A DNA stretch of 64,000 nucleotides from an uncultured Pelagibacteraceae bacterium (lineage in GTDB: Bacteria; Pseudomonadota; Alphaproteobacteria; Pelagibacterales; Pelagibacteraceae), in NCBI GenBank assembly GCA_902549495.1, contig CACCVU010000002.1:35744-99743 (forward strand). The letters are read 5' to 3'. This document shows positions 24,543 through 32,587 of the stretch, in pieces. The notes beneath the pieces are model-generated. The model was not told the DNA's origin. It made no database searches and saw nothing but the letters and a program-made list of their open reading frames with translations. The position numbers and the translations under genes were made by a program. Positions within the stretch are counted from its first letter, which is position 1; every line of letters begins with the position of its first letter.

Positions 24543-24833
24543 ATGGAAAAAGAAATGTTAGTACATCTTAAATTTAAAGAAGGCAAATTAGAAACTTTCA
24601 CGAAATGGATGCAATCAGATGAGGGTATGAGTGTTAGAAAAAGTGTTGCATATCCGGAAAAAACTGTTGGTGCTATGATCCCAGATAAAAGCGGAATGCT
24701 ATTTAAAGTTAATGTTCATAACGAAGCAGGAATGAAAGAGTTTGTAACTGGAAATAACTCCACAGCTAAAGCAATTTATGCTGAGTGTGTAGAAAGTGCT
24801 CAGTTATTTGAACTATCTAAAATAAACCTATAA
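24543..24833 (+). CDS. Small ferredoxin-like-fold protein
   Basis: A 96-residue soluble protein. Its pattern, strand 'KEMLVHLKFKEGKLETFTKW', helix, strand 'GMLFKVNVHNEAGMKEFV', helix, fits the dimeric alpha/beta-barrel fold of its neighbours, but the sequence matches no family I recognise. It has one Cys. The start at 24543 has no clear Shine-Dalgarno site and follows DUF1330 by 13 bases. Confidence 0.6.
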   Translation: MEKEMLVHLKFKEGKLETFTKWMQSDEGMSVRKSVAYPEKTVGAMIPDKSGMLFKVNVHNEAGMKEFVTGNNSTAKAIYAECVESAQLFELSKINL

Positions 24834-24843
24834 AGGAGAAAAA

Positions 24844-25131
24844 ATGAAAAACTACATGGTAACACACACTTTCAAATCTGCTGAAATGAAAGCTAAATTT
24901 ACAGAAACAGTGGCTTCTATGAAAATGGAAGATATTGTTAAAAGTATGAAAAGTGACAATGCTGCTTGTCAAATGACTTGGAATACACCGGGCGATACAA
25001 TGGAAATGTTTTGCTGGTGGAAAGGAAAAGATGAGCAAGCAATTATTAATCAATTAGGTCAAATGAATGATTTTTTCACTCCTCATAAATTTGTTGAGTG
25101 CACAGATCAAGTCATGGACTATAACGCATAG
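24844..25131 (+). CDS. Small ferredoxin-like-fold protein
   Basis: A 95-residue protein preceded by a full AAAGGAG site. It is rich in Met and Lys in its helix ('KAKFTETVASMKMEDIVKSM'). Two tryptophans and a cysteine follow in 'MTWNTPGDTMEMFCWWKGK', with a His/Cys at 'HKFVEC'. The fold pattern (strand-helix-strand twice) again suggests a dimeric alpha/beta barrel. Function unknown. The cluster of Cys, His and Trp could form a ligand or metal site; that is speculation. Confidence 0.6.
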   Translation: MKNYMVTHTFKSAEMKAKFTETVASMKMEDIVKSMKSDNAACQMTWNTPGDTMEMFCWWKGKDEQAIINQLGQMNDFFTPHKFVECTDQVMDYNA

Positions 25132-25138
25132 GATATTT

Positions 25139-25555
25139 ATGATAGACAAATTTGGAAACGCATTTTATTTAATTATTTACTTAGCACATTTTATTATAGT
25201 TGGTAGCTACGCTTACCAATTGGTATTTGATACTAAAAAATTTCTTAAGGGTAGAGGGGTAGATAAAACTGCAACTTTAATTACAAGATTTGCAGGCTCA
25301 TTCATGATTGCCACTGTTCTAATGGCAATATATATCGCTTTTATTAGATCAGGTGGTGTAGAAGCTACTTGGGCCTTCTTTAACTTAGTTTTTATAATGA
25401 ATGTTTCGATATTAATTGTAAATTTTTATACATTAAAAATTGACAAAACAGGTTTAACTAAAAAAACTAGAAACGATGGAATATATGCTCCACTCGTTCT
25501 TGTTATTATCAGTGCAATTCTTTGTTACGGTTTGGCTGATAAAATTTACGTTTAA
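25139..25555 (+). CDS. Four-helix membrane protein of the small-protein operon
   Basis: A 138-residue inner-membrane protein starting at ATG 25139. The open frame extends 24 codons upstream into the preceding gene, but only this start gives a normal 7-base spacing. Four hydrophobic helices are seen at about 8-27, 47-66, 76-95 and 116-133, with basic loops between ('DTKKFLKGRGVDKT', 'KIDKTGLTKKTRNDG'). No catalytic motif or family is recognised. It is the only membrane protein in the operon and could anchor the soluble partners. Confidence 0.65.
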   Translation: MIDKFGNAFYLIIYLAHFIIVGSYAYQLVFDTKKFLKGRGVDKTATLITRFAGSFMIATVLMAIYIAFIRSGGVEATWAFFNLVFIMNVSILIVNFYTLKIDKTGLTKKTRNDGIYAPLVLVIISAILCYGLADKIYV

Positions 25556-25563
25556 GGAGATAC

Positions 25564-25857
25564 ATGGCAAAGTTTATGAATATTGTTAGATGCAAAGTGA
25601 AATCATCTGGCAGAGAAGAATATTTGAAAAAAATAGATGAGATGCCAAAATTCGATGGGCAGATTTCAGCTAAATATGTTGAAACGAAACCTAATGAATT
25701 TTTTATGTTAGGTGAATGGAATTCTGAAGATGACATTGCTAAAGCAAGATCAAAAATGATTGCATTCTTGGATACACTTCGGCACACTTTGGAAGAACTG
25801 TCACCAGATTTGGGAGTAACTGATCCTCATTCTGGTACAGTTGTAATTGAGAAATAG
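25564..25857 (+). CDS. Monooxygenase-like dimeric barrel protein
   Basis: A 97-residue protein starting after TAAGGAG. 'AKFMNIVRCKVKSSGREEYL', strand 'NEFFMLGEWNSEDDIAKAR' and helix 'IAFLDTLRHTLEEL' follow the antibiotic-biosynthesis-monooxygenase (ABM) pattern. ABM proteins oxidise polycyclic or haem-like substrates or degrade small ligands; here the substrate is unknown. The gap to the membrane-protein gene is 8 bases. Confidence 0.65.
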   Translation: MAKFMNIVRCKVKSSGREEYLKKIDEMPKFDGQISAKYVETKPNEFFMLGEWNSEDDIAKARSKMIAFLDTLRHTLEELSPDLGVTDPHSGTVVIEK

Positions 25858-25870
25858 GAAAGGGGTAACA

Positions 25871-26194
25871 ATGGCAAAATTTTATACACTTGGGTGTTAC
25901 ACAGCTAAAGGTCTTGGAGGATTTGTAAGTAATCCATCTACTGACAGAAAAGCTGCAACATCTGCACTTGCTGCTTCTGTGGGAGCTAAAGTAACTCAAT
26001 ACTCAGGCCTTAGAGGAAAATATGATTTTATGGCAGTGATTGAAGGAACTTTTGAACAAGCTGCTGCAGCTGCAATGGTTGCTGTTTCTAGTGGTGCTGT
26101 TTCAGATTTTACAATTTTAGAAGATGTAAATCTTAATGAAATAGCTAAAACTGCACAGAAAATGGCATCATCATACAAAGAGCCAGGAAAATAA
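25871..26194 (+). CDS. GYD-domain protein
   Basis: A 107-residue GYD-family protein beginning at ATG 25871, with AGGGG 6 bases upstream. The frame opens 24 bases earlier, inside the previous gene. The diagnostic part is 'SGLRGKYDFMAVIEGTFEQA' (the GYD signature appears as GKYD) followed by an Ala-rich helix. The fold is again a dimeric ferredoxin-like barrel. It closes the operon; the next gene is convergent and ends 1 base away. Confidence 0.8.
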   Translation: MAKFYTLGCYTAKGLGGFVSNPSTDRKAATSALAASVGAKVTQYSGLRGKYDFMAVIEGTFEQAAAAAMVAVSSGAVSDFTILEDVNLNEIAKTAQKMASSYKEPGK

Positions 26195-26902
26195 TTATTT
26201 TCTGTAGCTAATACATTTTAAGGTATCAGTGAATTTTATTTGATTTTTATATTTAGATTTTATTTCACTGATACCAAATTTTATTTCTTTATTACTCATA
26301 TTTAATAAGCATGAAATATATCTCTCTTTGATCATTCTAATGTATTTTTGTTTAGAGATGTTTACTTTAAAATTAAAGTTAGTATAGCTTATTTTTTTTA
26401 AGTTATTTTTGATTATCTTAAATAAAACTTCGTCTCTTTTTAAACTTTTTTCTAAATTTTCCTTCATTTTTTTAAAACAAGGAATACTATTATTTTTTGT
26501 TTTTAGTGAAAAAATTAGTATTTTGCCATTAGGATTTAAACTTTTTTTTGCAAGGTTTAGAAGGTTATTTAGCTTTGTTTTTGTAAAAAAATGAATAGTT
26601 TGTTTGATTAAGATTAGATCATATTTTTCTTTTGTCTTTAAATATTTTAAGGCATCAATTTTCTTAAATACAATATTCTTTTTTACATCCTTGTTTGCAA
26701 TAATATCAATTCCTATGGGCTTCTTTCTAAATTTATATTTTTTTTGAAGGGCGCTAATAATATTCGCTCTTCCACATCCAATATCCAATATTTTTGTATC
26801 TTTATTAAGATTAATTTTCTTTTTAAGAAATTTATTAAATTGGGAGATATAAGGTTTAGATGATAACCAGGTTTTATTATCCCAGTTTTTAAGTTTTTTC
26901 AT
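26195..26902 (-). CDS. Class I SAM-dependent methyltransferase
   Basis: A 235-residue, very Lys-rich methyltransferase. Motif I is 'KILDIGCGRANIISALQKK' at about residues 39-57, and 'YDLILIKQTIHFF' is the motif IV region. The acceptor is unknown; a sugar, lipid or small metabolite is possible. Its start is 1 base from the stop of the SGNH-like gene upstream, so the two are cotranscribed. Confidence 0.8.
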   Translation of the reverse strand: MKKLKNWDNKTWLSSKPYISQFNKFLKKKINLNKDTKILDIGCGRANIISALQKKYKFRKKPIGIDIIANKDVKKNIVFKKIDALKYLKTKEKYDLILIKQTIHFFTKTKLNNLLNLAKKSLNPNGKILIFSLKTKNNSIPCFKKMKENLEKSLKRDEVLFKIIKNNLKKISYTNFNFKVNISKQKYIRMIKERYISCLLNMSNKEIKFGISEIKSKYKNQIKFTDTLKCISYRK

Positions 26903-28015
26903 TTAGTTCTTAATTTTGTTTTTTATATTTTTAATAATATTTTTAACAAATATTTCAGTATGATAAACATCGTTTAAGTGGGAAGCTAAATCATTAGGTT
27001 TGTAGATTTCATCTTTATTTAAATTACTAAAATCAATTTTTGACATATTAATATAAGTAATCCTTTTATCTTTACTTAGAGACAAAGTATCATTTATGTA
27101 ACTAGAGACATCAACACTATAAGTTTTTTCTAAATGTCTTTTATGAGGGAAACTTACAATAAAAATTTTTTCAATATTTCTCTCATTAGCTAAGTAATCT
27201 AAGAATTCATTCAAAGATTTTTTAAAATTTCTTTCTACATCACTGTTATAATTTTCAAGTTCTTTCATTATTTCCCTAAATCCACATTTGTGTACACTTC
27301 TATTTTTATATCCATTCTTTAAGATATTATTTAATTGATTGATGTTACGTTTTAAAAAGTAATTTATTTTTTTGACTGGAAATTTAATTATTTTATTTAA
27401 AGTACTTTGAAAATTTAATTCAGAGTATAAATATAATTTAGAATAATCATATGTTGCCCTGGTAAACTTCTCCCTGCTTATACTATCTAGCTTACCGTTT
27501 TTTGAATAAATTTTTTTATTTTTGTATCTGCAAAATTCATCTCCAATATCAGTTTGATCAATATAAATTATAAGTAGATCTGGCTTTATATTGAATTCTT
27601 GTTTTAAAATTTCATATTGCTTATGCATCAAAGATGGAGCGAAAGATGTTATGCCAGCGTTATAAACAGTGTAATTATTTTTAATTGCAAAATTTTTAAT
27701 CATTTCCTCTGATTGTTTTATTTCAGAAATACTTTCAATCCATGAGTCACCTTGAAGCAAAATTGTTTTATCCTTTGTATTGTTTTTATTAATAACAGAG
27801 AACAAGTAACCATTCTCCTTATCCCCCCATCTATTTGCATCTCTCAAATGATGAATTTTATTTGAGTAATTTTTATGAAAAATGAAGTTTTCTTTACTTT
27901 TGAACAACAAATTTTTATTTTTACTTATTTCAACAAGGCCCCATAGGCCAAATAAAAAATATGTTAATGAAAATAATAAAAAAAATAAAATTGATTTAAA
28001 TACAACTTTTTTCAT
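26903..28015 (-). CDS. Membrane-anchored SGNH-hydrolase-like protein (paralogue A)
   Basis: A 370-residue protein starting at ATG 28015; the frame opens at 28078, but that start runs into the divergent gene. An N-terminal membrane helix (about 4-27) anchors an extracytoplasmic domain. SGNH blocks are visible: 'KTILLQGDSWIESI' with Ser91, and 'NDLASHLND' with D342 and H346 near the end. Between them is a distinctive 'IDQTDIGDEFCRYKNKK' block. The same blocks, same length and same anchor occur in the gene at 58672-59784. SGNH enzymes at this location often add or remove acetyl groups on surface glycans; that role is inferred. Confidence 0.75.
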   Translation of the reverse strand: MKKVVFKSILFFLLFSLTYFLFGLWGLVEISKNKNLLFKSKENFIFHKNYSNKIHHLRDANRWGDKENGYLFSVINKNNTKDKTILLQGDSWIESISEIKQSEEMIKNFAIKNNYTVYNAGITSFAPSLMHKQYEILKQEFNIKPDLLIIYIDQTDIGDEFCRYKNKKIYSKNGKLDSISREKFTRATYDYSKLYLYSELNFQSTLNKIIKFPVKKINYFLKRNINQLNNILKNGYKNRSVHKCGFREIMKELENYNSDVERNFKKSLNEFLDYLANERNIEKIFIVSFPHKRHLEKTYSVDVSSYINDTLSLSKDKRITYINMSKIDFSNLNKDEIYKPNDLASHLNDVYHTEIFVKNIIKNIKNKIKN

Positions 28016-28065
28016 TTGATAAATAAATGTTTCTATTATCAATGATATACTATATGATTGACTAT

Positions 28066-29403
28066 ATGAAATCTCCAAATAGCCCAGATATACCTAATTC
28101 TTTAAATGAACATTGGATGCCATTTTCATCTAATAAGGATTTTAAAAAAAATCCCAGGCTTATTGCAAATGCAAAAGGAGTTTATTTAAAAACTCATGAA
28201 GGACATACTCTAATTGATGGAAGTTCCGGCCTATATTGCAATCCATTAGGTCACGGTAGAAGGGAAATAATTGATGCAATCAAAAATCAATTAGAAAAAT
28301 TAGATTACACAATGCCTTTTCAACAAGGATATGGTGGATCTTTTGAATTAGCTACTAAAATTGCTCAAAAAACTCCCGAGGATTTAAATAGAATTTTTTA
28401 TACAATATGTGGTTCTACAGCTGTAGAAACAGCAATTAAAATAGCAATCGCTTATTTTAAAGCTAAAGGTGAGGATAACAGATGTCGTTTTATTGGTCGT
28501 GATAGAGGTTATCACGGGATGAACATAGGTTCACTAACAGTTGGAGGGATACTTAATAATGTAAAAGTTTTTACAAATATTCTAATGCCAGGTGTAAAAC
28601 ATATGAGACACACTTTTCTTCCTGAACATAAATTTGTGAAGGGTCAGCCAGAGACTGGTGTTGAGTTAGCAGATGATTTAGAGAAGATTGCAAGAGAAAT
28701 CGGTGGCGAAAATATTGCAGCATGTATTGTTGAACCTATAGCTGGCTCTACAGGAACTTTAGTGCCTCCAAAGGGTTATTTACAAAGACTAAGAAAAATT
28801 TGTGACAAACATGGAATACTTTTAATTTTTGATGAAGTTGTTACTGGCTGGGGAAGAACTGGTTCTGCCTTTGCCTCTCAAGAGTTTGGAGTGACACCTG
28901 ATTTAATTACAATGGCCAAAGCAACAACAAATGGAATTGTTCCAATGGGTGTAGTTGCAGTCAGGGAGAAAATATATGATCAAGTTATGAATGCGTCACC
29001 AGATGGTACAATTGAATTATTTCATGGTTATACTTATTCTGGAATTCCTGTAGCTGTATCTGCAGCTTTAGCAGTTCAAGAGATTTTTGAAAAAGAGGAT
29101 ATTTTTAATAGAGTTAAAAATCTTTCAGATTATTTTCAAGACGGACTTCATTCATTAAAAGATTTAAAATGCATTGAAAGTATAAGAGGTTATGGTTTTT
29201 TAGGTGGAATTGACATTCAAATAAGAGAAAAACCCGGTAAAGCTGGATTTCAAGTTTACAAAGAATGTTATAAAGCTGGTTTGAATATTAAGCCTACCGG
29301 TGATGCTTTGATAATAGCCCCTCCATTCATTTGTGAAAAAAAACATATTGATGAAATTGTTGAAAAATTAAGAAAAGGTATTTCAAATTTTATCAAATCT
29401 TAA
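28066..29403 (+). CDS. Class III omega-amino acid aminotransferase
   Basis: A ~445-residue PLP aminotransferase similar to beta-alanine:pyruvate or taurine:pyruvate aminotransferases: 'LNEHWMPFSSNKDFKKNPR', 'IDGSSGLYCNPLGHGRREI', the metal-like 'ILLIFDEVVTGWGRTG' strand with the PLP Asp, and the lysine in 'ITMAKATTNGIVPMG'. It moves the omega-amino group of a small amino acid to pyruvate. In SAR11 such enzymes feed taurine or beta-alanine into central metabolism; TauE-type exporters elsewhere in the window fit taurine, but this is inference. I choose ATG 28066; ATGs at 28027 and 28057 are also in frame. Confidence 0.88.
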   Translation: MKSPNSPDIPNSLNEHWMPFSSNKDFKKNPRLIANAKGVYLKTHEGHTLIDGSSGLYCNPLGHGRREIIDAIKNQLEKLDYTMPFQQGYGGSFELATKIAQKTPEDLNRIFYTICGSTAVETAIKIAIAYFKAKGEDNRCRFIGRDRGYHGMNIGSLTVGGILNNVKVFTNILMPGVKHMRHTFLPEHKFVKGQPETGVELADDLEKIAREIGGENIAACIVEPIAGSTGTLVPPKGYLQRLRKICDKHGILLIFDEVVTGWGRTGSAFASQEFGVTPDLITMAKATTNGIVPMGVVAVREKIYDQVMNASPDGTIELFHGYTYSGIPVAVSAALAVQEIFEKEDIFNRVKNLSDYFQDGLHSLKDLKCIESIRGYGFLGGIDIQIREKPGKAGFQVYKECYKAGLNIKPTGDALIIAPPFICEKKHIDEIVEKLRKGISNFIKS

Positions 29404-29488
29404 TAATTTGCATAATATTTCAATCATTTTGGGTCGAAAAGGCCTTCATAGACCATTTTGATCGAACAATTAATTTAAATTTTTTCGA

Positions 29489-29501
29489 TATGTGATTTAA
29501 T
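29489..29501 (+). promoter_or_regulatory. Extended -10 element identical to that at 14569
   Basis: TATGTGATTTAAT, 6 bases before the start codon of the 60-residue protein at 29508. The same 13-mer precedes the candidate RNA. As a -10 it would give a nearly leaderless mRNA. Confidence 0.35.
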
Positions 29502-29507
29502 CAAATC

Positions 29508-29690
29508 ATGAGTTCTCAATATAAATTCGAAAATCATACTGAAGATATGAGACAACAAAGCAAGGTCAAGCTCACTGACCTATTGTCAAGAATTAATGAA
29601 GAAAAGAAAATTGAGAGAAATAGAAACGTAGCCTTAAGCATAGCCGCGGTTTCTGCGGTGACAGTATTTGGAATAATTCTCACTCTCTAA
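29508..29690 (+). CDS. 60-residue tail-anchored membrane protein
   Basis: A small protein with a hydrophilic, charged helix ('KVKLTDLLSRINEEKKIERN', about 19-38) and one C-terminal membrane helix ('VALSIAAVSAVTVFGIILTL') ending at the last residue, so it is tail-anchored with the charged part in the cytoplasm. No family recognised. Single gene, flanked by AT-rich gaps of ~100 and ~90 bases. Confidence 0.6.
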   Translation: MSSQYKFENHTEDMRQQSKVKLTDLLSRINEEKKIERNRNVALSIAAVSAVTVFGIILTL

Positions 29691-29780
29691 AATATTAATA
29701 TTAAACATTTTTAGGCGTTTTCCTACATTATAAAATTATTAAAGTTTTAAATAATTCATTATTCAAGTAAATATTAGTTA

Positions 29781-30878
29781 ATGAATATTGCATTTTATAT
29801 TGATGAAATGAATTTGAGGGGAGTTGCTAATCAAACTTTTCTATTAGCGATCAATAATAAAAAAATTCTTAAAAATAATTCAATTATTTTTTATAATCAA
29901 AAAAATTTCAGGAATAATAAAGAGGTTATTAAAAAATTCAAAAAAAAATTTATCACTATTGGTATATCTAAATTCAAGGAAATCGATAAATTTAAAAAAA
30001 AATATCGTTTAAAATTTTTGTACACTCAAAAGAGTGGAAATATAGATGATTGGCAATCCGAAAATATAAGAACTTTAATTCACGCCGCATATCCTCAAAA
30101 ATTAAATCAAATACATGGTTATAATTATGCTTATGTCTCTGATTGGTTAAGTGAAAAATTTTCTAATAATAAAATACCTGTTGTTTCTTACATGGTCGAT
30201 ATACATAAAACAAAAAATAATTTAAAAAAAAAATTAGGAATTGAAAAAAATAAAATTGTTTTAGGATGTCATGGAGGTGAAAGTAGTTTTGATTTAAAAT
30301 TTACGCATGACGCAATCAAAAATGTGGTAGTTTCAAGAAAAGATATAGTTTTTATTTTTTTAAATATTAATAAATTTACGAATCACCCCAGAATTAAATT
30401 TTTAAATGGGACTTTAGATGAATCTATTAAAAAGATGTTTGTTAATACTTGTGATGGAATGATTTATGGACGAAGTCTGGGCGAGTCGTTCGGGTTAGCA
30501 TGTGCTGAGTTTGCGATACAAGATAAGCCTATAATTTCTTATAAATACAATAGACACAAAAATCATAAATATTGCGTACCCAAAGTTAATTTTATTGAAT
30601 ACAGTTCTTATAATGACCTTTGTAAGATACTAATTAATTTTAATAGAAGAAAACAAATTAAGCTTCCTAATAAATATAAAATTTTAAAGCCAAAAAAAAT
30701 AATGGCAGATTTTAAAAAAAACTTTTTAACAAATAAAAAGAAAATAGAATTTGATATATTTGATTATTTTGCGAATTTTTTAAGTTTTTTAAATATGAAT
30801 TTTAATTATTTAAGACATAAAATGTATAATCATTATTATAATTATTTTTTGTCAAAAATTATTAGTTTTAAAGATTAA
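29781..30878 (+). CDS. GT-B-type glycosyltransferase
   Basis: A 365-residue, very Lys/Asn-rich protein. 'NKIVLGCHGGESSFDLKF' starts the second Rossmann domain, and 'YGRSLGESFGLACAEFAIQD' is the EX7E-like donor-binding helix of GT4-type enzymes. The C-terminus adds a basic, aromatic tail. It opens the glycan island and lies just before tRNA-Met on the same strand. Codon use is even more AT-rich than in surrounding housekeeping genes. Confidence 0.72.
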   Translation: MNIAFYIDEMNLRGVANQTFLLAINNKKILKNNSIIFYNQKNFRNNKEVIKKFKKKFITIGISKFKEIDKFKKKYRLKFLYTQKSGNIDDWQSENIRTLIHAAYPQKLNQIHGYNYAYVSDWLSEKFSNNKIPVVSYMVDIHKTKNNLKKKLGIEKNKIVLGCHGGESSFDLKFTHDAIKNVVVSRKDIVFIFLNINKFTNHPRIKFLNGTLDESIKKMFVNTCDGMIYGRSLGESFGLACAEFAIQDKPIISYKYNRHKNHKYCVPKVNFIEYSSYNDLCKILINFNRRKQIKLPNKYKILKPKKIMADFKKNFLTNKKKIEFDIFDYFANFLSFLNMNFNYLRHKMYNHYYNYFLSKIISFKD

Positions 30879-30914
30879 TTTAGAGTAAAATAATGCAGTA
30901 ATTTATTTTTATTT

Positions 30915-30991
30915 GGCGAGGTAGCTCAGTTGGTTAGAGCACAGGACTCATAAGCCTGGGGTCGGCGGTTCGAATCCGCCCCTCGCTACCA
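30915..30991 (+). tRNA. tRNA-Met (CAT), elongator
   Basis: A 77-base cloverleaf including encoded CCA. The acceptor stem GGCGAGG/CCTCGCT pairs over 7 positions with one G-U. The D arm is GCTC/GAGC. The anticodon loop CTCATAA gives CAT, and the T arm is GGCGG-TTCGAAT-CCGCC. The anticodon stem has one A-G mismatch next to the loop. The body resembles elongator tRNA-Met rather than the initiator (which has unpaired position 1-72) or tRNA-Ile(CAT). Confidence 0.93.
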
Positions 30992-30994
30992 TTG

Positions 30995-31699
30995 CTAATT
31001 TTTAAATCTAATTTTATCTAAAAATTTTCTATATTTATAGTAGAGCTTCCAACCCCAATTATTTTGATCTTGCGGAAATTCCATGAAATTGATTAATTTA
31101 TCTGAATTATTTTTACGACCATTTGTAAAATTTTTTTTTGTATCTAAAATTCTTTTAGAATACATATCTTTAAACTTTTCATCTTTGATGGTTATTGAAA
31201 CATAATCATTCCAGATATCTCTACCTTTTTCATAATTTGTATAATGTTCTAAAACCATTGGTTTAAAATTATTTCTCTGACCCCAACTTTCTAATGCTTT
31301 ACTACTATCAGGATAAAACCTCCAATTATCAGTTGAGTGCCTGTGATATTTGGAATTTGAGGGAGCATTTAAAAAAAACAATCCAGTTGGTTTTAAAATT
31401 CTTAAAATTTCTAAGTAACTTAGCCAAAAAAATTCTGTATGTTCGAAAGTTGAAATTGATATCACTACGTCTATACTCTCTTTTTCAAAAGGTAATTTAT
31501 AAGGATCTTCAAGAACAATATCGACGTTGTTGCCTTCAACCATATCAACTCCAATATATTTATGGTTTTTATCTAAATATTTTTTTATACTTTCATTTAC
31601 AGACTGTGATCCAATTTCAACAATTTTAATTTCACTATTTTTATCACTAAGATAATTTTTTTTAAAATCCAAGAAACTATTTATAGCGGATATATGCAT
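30995..31699 (-). CDS. SAM-dependent methyltransferase
   Basis: A 234-residue class I methyltransferase: motif I 'IKIVEIGSQSVNESIKKYL', an acidic strand end 'YIGVDMVEG', and motif IV 'SIDVVISISTFEHTEFFWLS', followed by 'ILRILKPTGLFFLNAP'. The pattern fits Methyltransferase type 11. Its location between tRNA-Met and other glycan-island genes suggests it methylates a sugar residue. The stop is 4 bases from the tRNA 3' end. Confidence 0.8.
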   Translation of the reverse strand: MHISAINSFLDFKKNYLSDKNSEIKIVEIGSQSVNESIKKYLDKNHKYIGVDMVEGNNVDIVLEDPYKLPFEKESIDVVISISTFEHTEFFWLSYLEILRILKPTGLFFLNAPSNSKYHRHSTDNWRFYPDSSKALESWGQRNNFKPMVLEHYTNYEKGRDIWNDYVSITIKDEKFKDMYSKRILDTKKNFTNGRKNNSDKLINFMEFPQDQNNWGWKLYYKYRKFLDKIRFKN

Positions 31700-31813
31700 G
31701 GTTGATTGTCAAATTTATTTAAAGTTTATTTAATTTGAGTATATCAAATTAAGGCTCAAATTCGACTCACTTAGTGGTTAAAAATTTTATTTTAGGTTAT
31801 TTAATTATTATTG

Positions 31814-31905
31814 TATAATAGTATATAGCTTATGGCAGGATTGCTGTTAAAAGGCTCAAACTGTTGATGTTGGCAGTTTTAAACTACACTTCGTTATCAT
31901 TTTGA
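31814..31905 (+). promoter_or_regulatory. Promoter and leader with two mini-ORFs before a methyltransferase
   Basis: A consensus -10 TATAAT is at 31814-31819. The leader that follows contains ATG 31832 (reads MAGLLLKGSNC, stop 31865-31867), whose stop overlaps a second ATG as TGATG. The second reads MLAVLNYTSLSF and stops at 31903-31905, directly against the methyltransferase ATG. CAAACTG/CAGTTTT can form a hairpin across the first stop. AAGGCTCAAA occurs both here (31851) and ~100 bases upstream (31751). Whether this is a leader-peptide device or a decayed N-terminus cannot be told. Confidence 0.35.
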
Positions 31906-32586
31906 ATGAAACAAAAATATAAATTTTTCTTAAAAAGGCTTTTTTATTATTTTTATGGAGAAAAGTTTTATAAAAGACTAAATTATGACTGGAGTAAATA
32001 TCCGTCCAGAAACGAGATTATTCAAAACATAATTAATACCAGAAATTATAAATCTTACCTTGAGATAGGCTGCGATAGAAATGAGAATTTTTCAAAAATT
32101 GATATAGACCACAAAGTTGGCGTAGATCCTGAAAGAGGAGGAACATTGAGAATGACAAGTGATGAATTTTTCGGAAAAAACAAAGATTCTTTTGATTTAA
32201 TTTTTCTCGATGGATTACATACTTACGAACAAACTATAAAAGACATCGATAATTCACTAAGTACGATAAATGAAAATGGAGTAATATTCATACACGATTG
32301 TTTACCTAAAAAAATATGGAATCAAGTGGTACCTAGAATTTATGGACATTGGAATGGAGATGTTTGGAAAGCAATAGTTCAAGCTAGAACATACGATCAT
32401 GCTGATACTTACACCTGCATAGCAGATCATGGAATCGGAATTATTTTTAAAAGAAAAAATTCAAATTTACTTAAATTAGAAAAAAAAAATTTTAAAAACT
32501 TAAAATTTTCTGACTATTTCAATAATCACGAAAAATTCATGAATTTAATAGATCATAAAGATATTGATAAAATTTTTAGGATTTAA
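31906..32586 (+). CDS. SAM-dependent methyltransferase (type 24-like)
   Basis: A 226-residue methyltransferase. 'YKSYLEIGCDRNENFSKI' is motif I, 'VGVDPERGG' the acidic loop, and 'FDLIFLDGLHTYEQTIKDID' is typical of Methyltransf_24 proteins, often found with O-antigen genes (FkbM/CmcI-like sugar O-methylation). The first 25 residues are basic and aromatic, a possible membrane-association segment. The next gene starts 2 bases after its stop. Confidence 0.82.
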   Translation: MKQKYKFFLKRLFYYFYGEKFYKRLNYDWSKYPSRNEIIQNIINTRNYKSYLEIGCDRNENFSKIDIDHKVGVDPERGGTLRMTSDEFFGKNKDSFDLIFLDGLHTYEQTIKDIDNSLSTINENGVIFIHDCLPKKIWNQVVPRIYGHWNGDVWKAIVQARTYDHADTYTCIADHGIGIIFKRKNSNLLKLEKKNFKNLKFSDYFNNHEKFMNLIDHKDIDKIFRI

Positions 32587-32587
32587 A

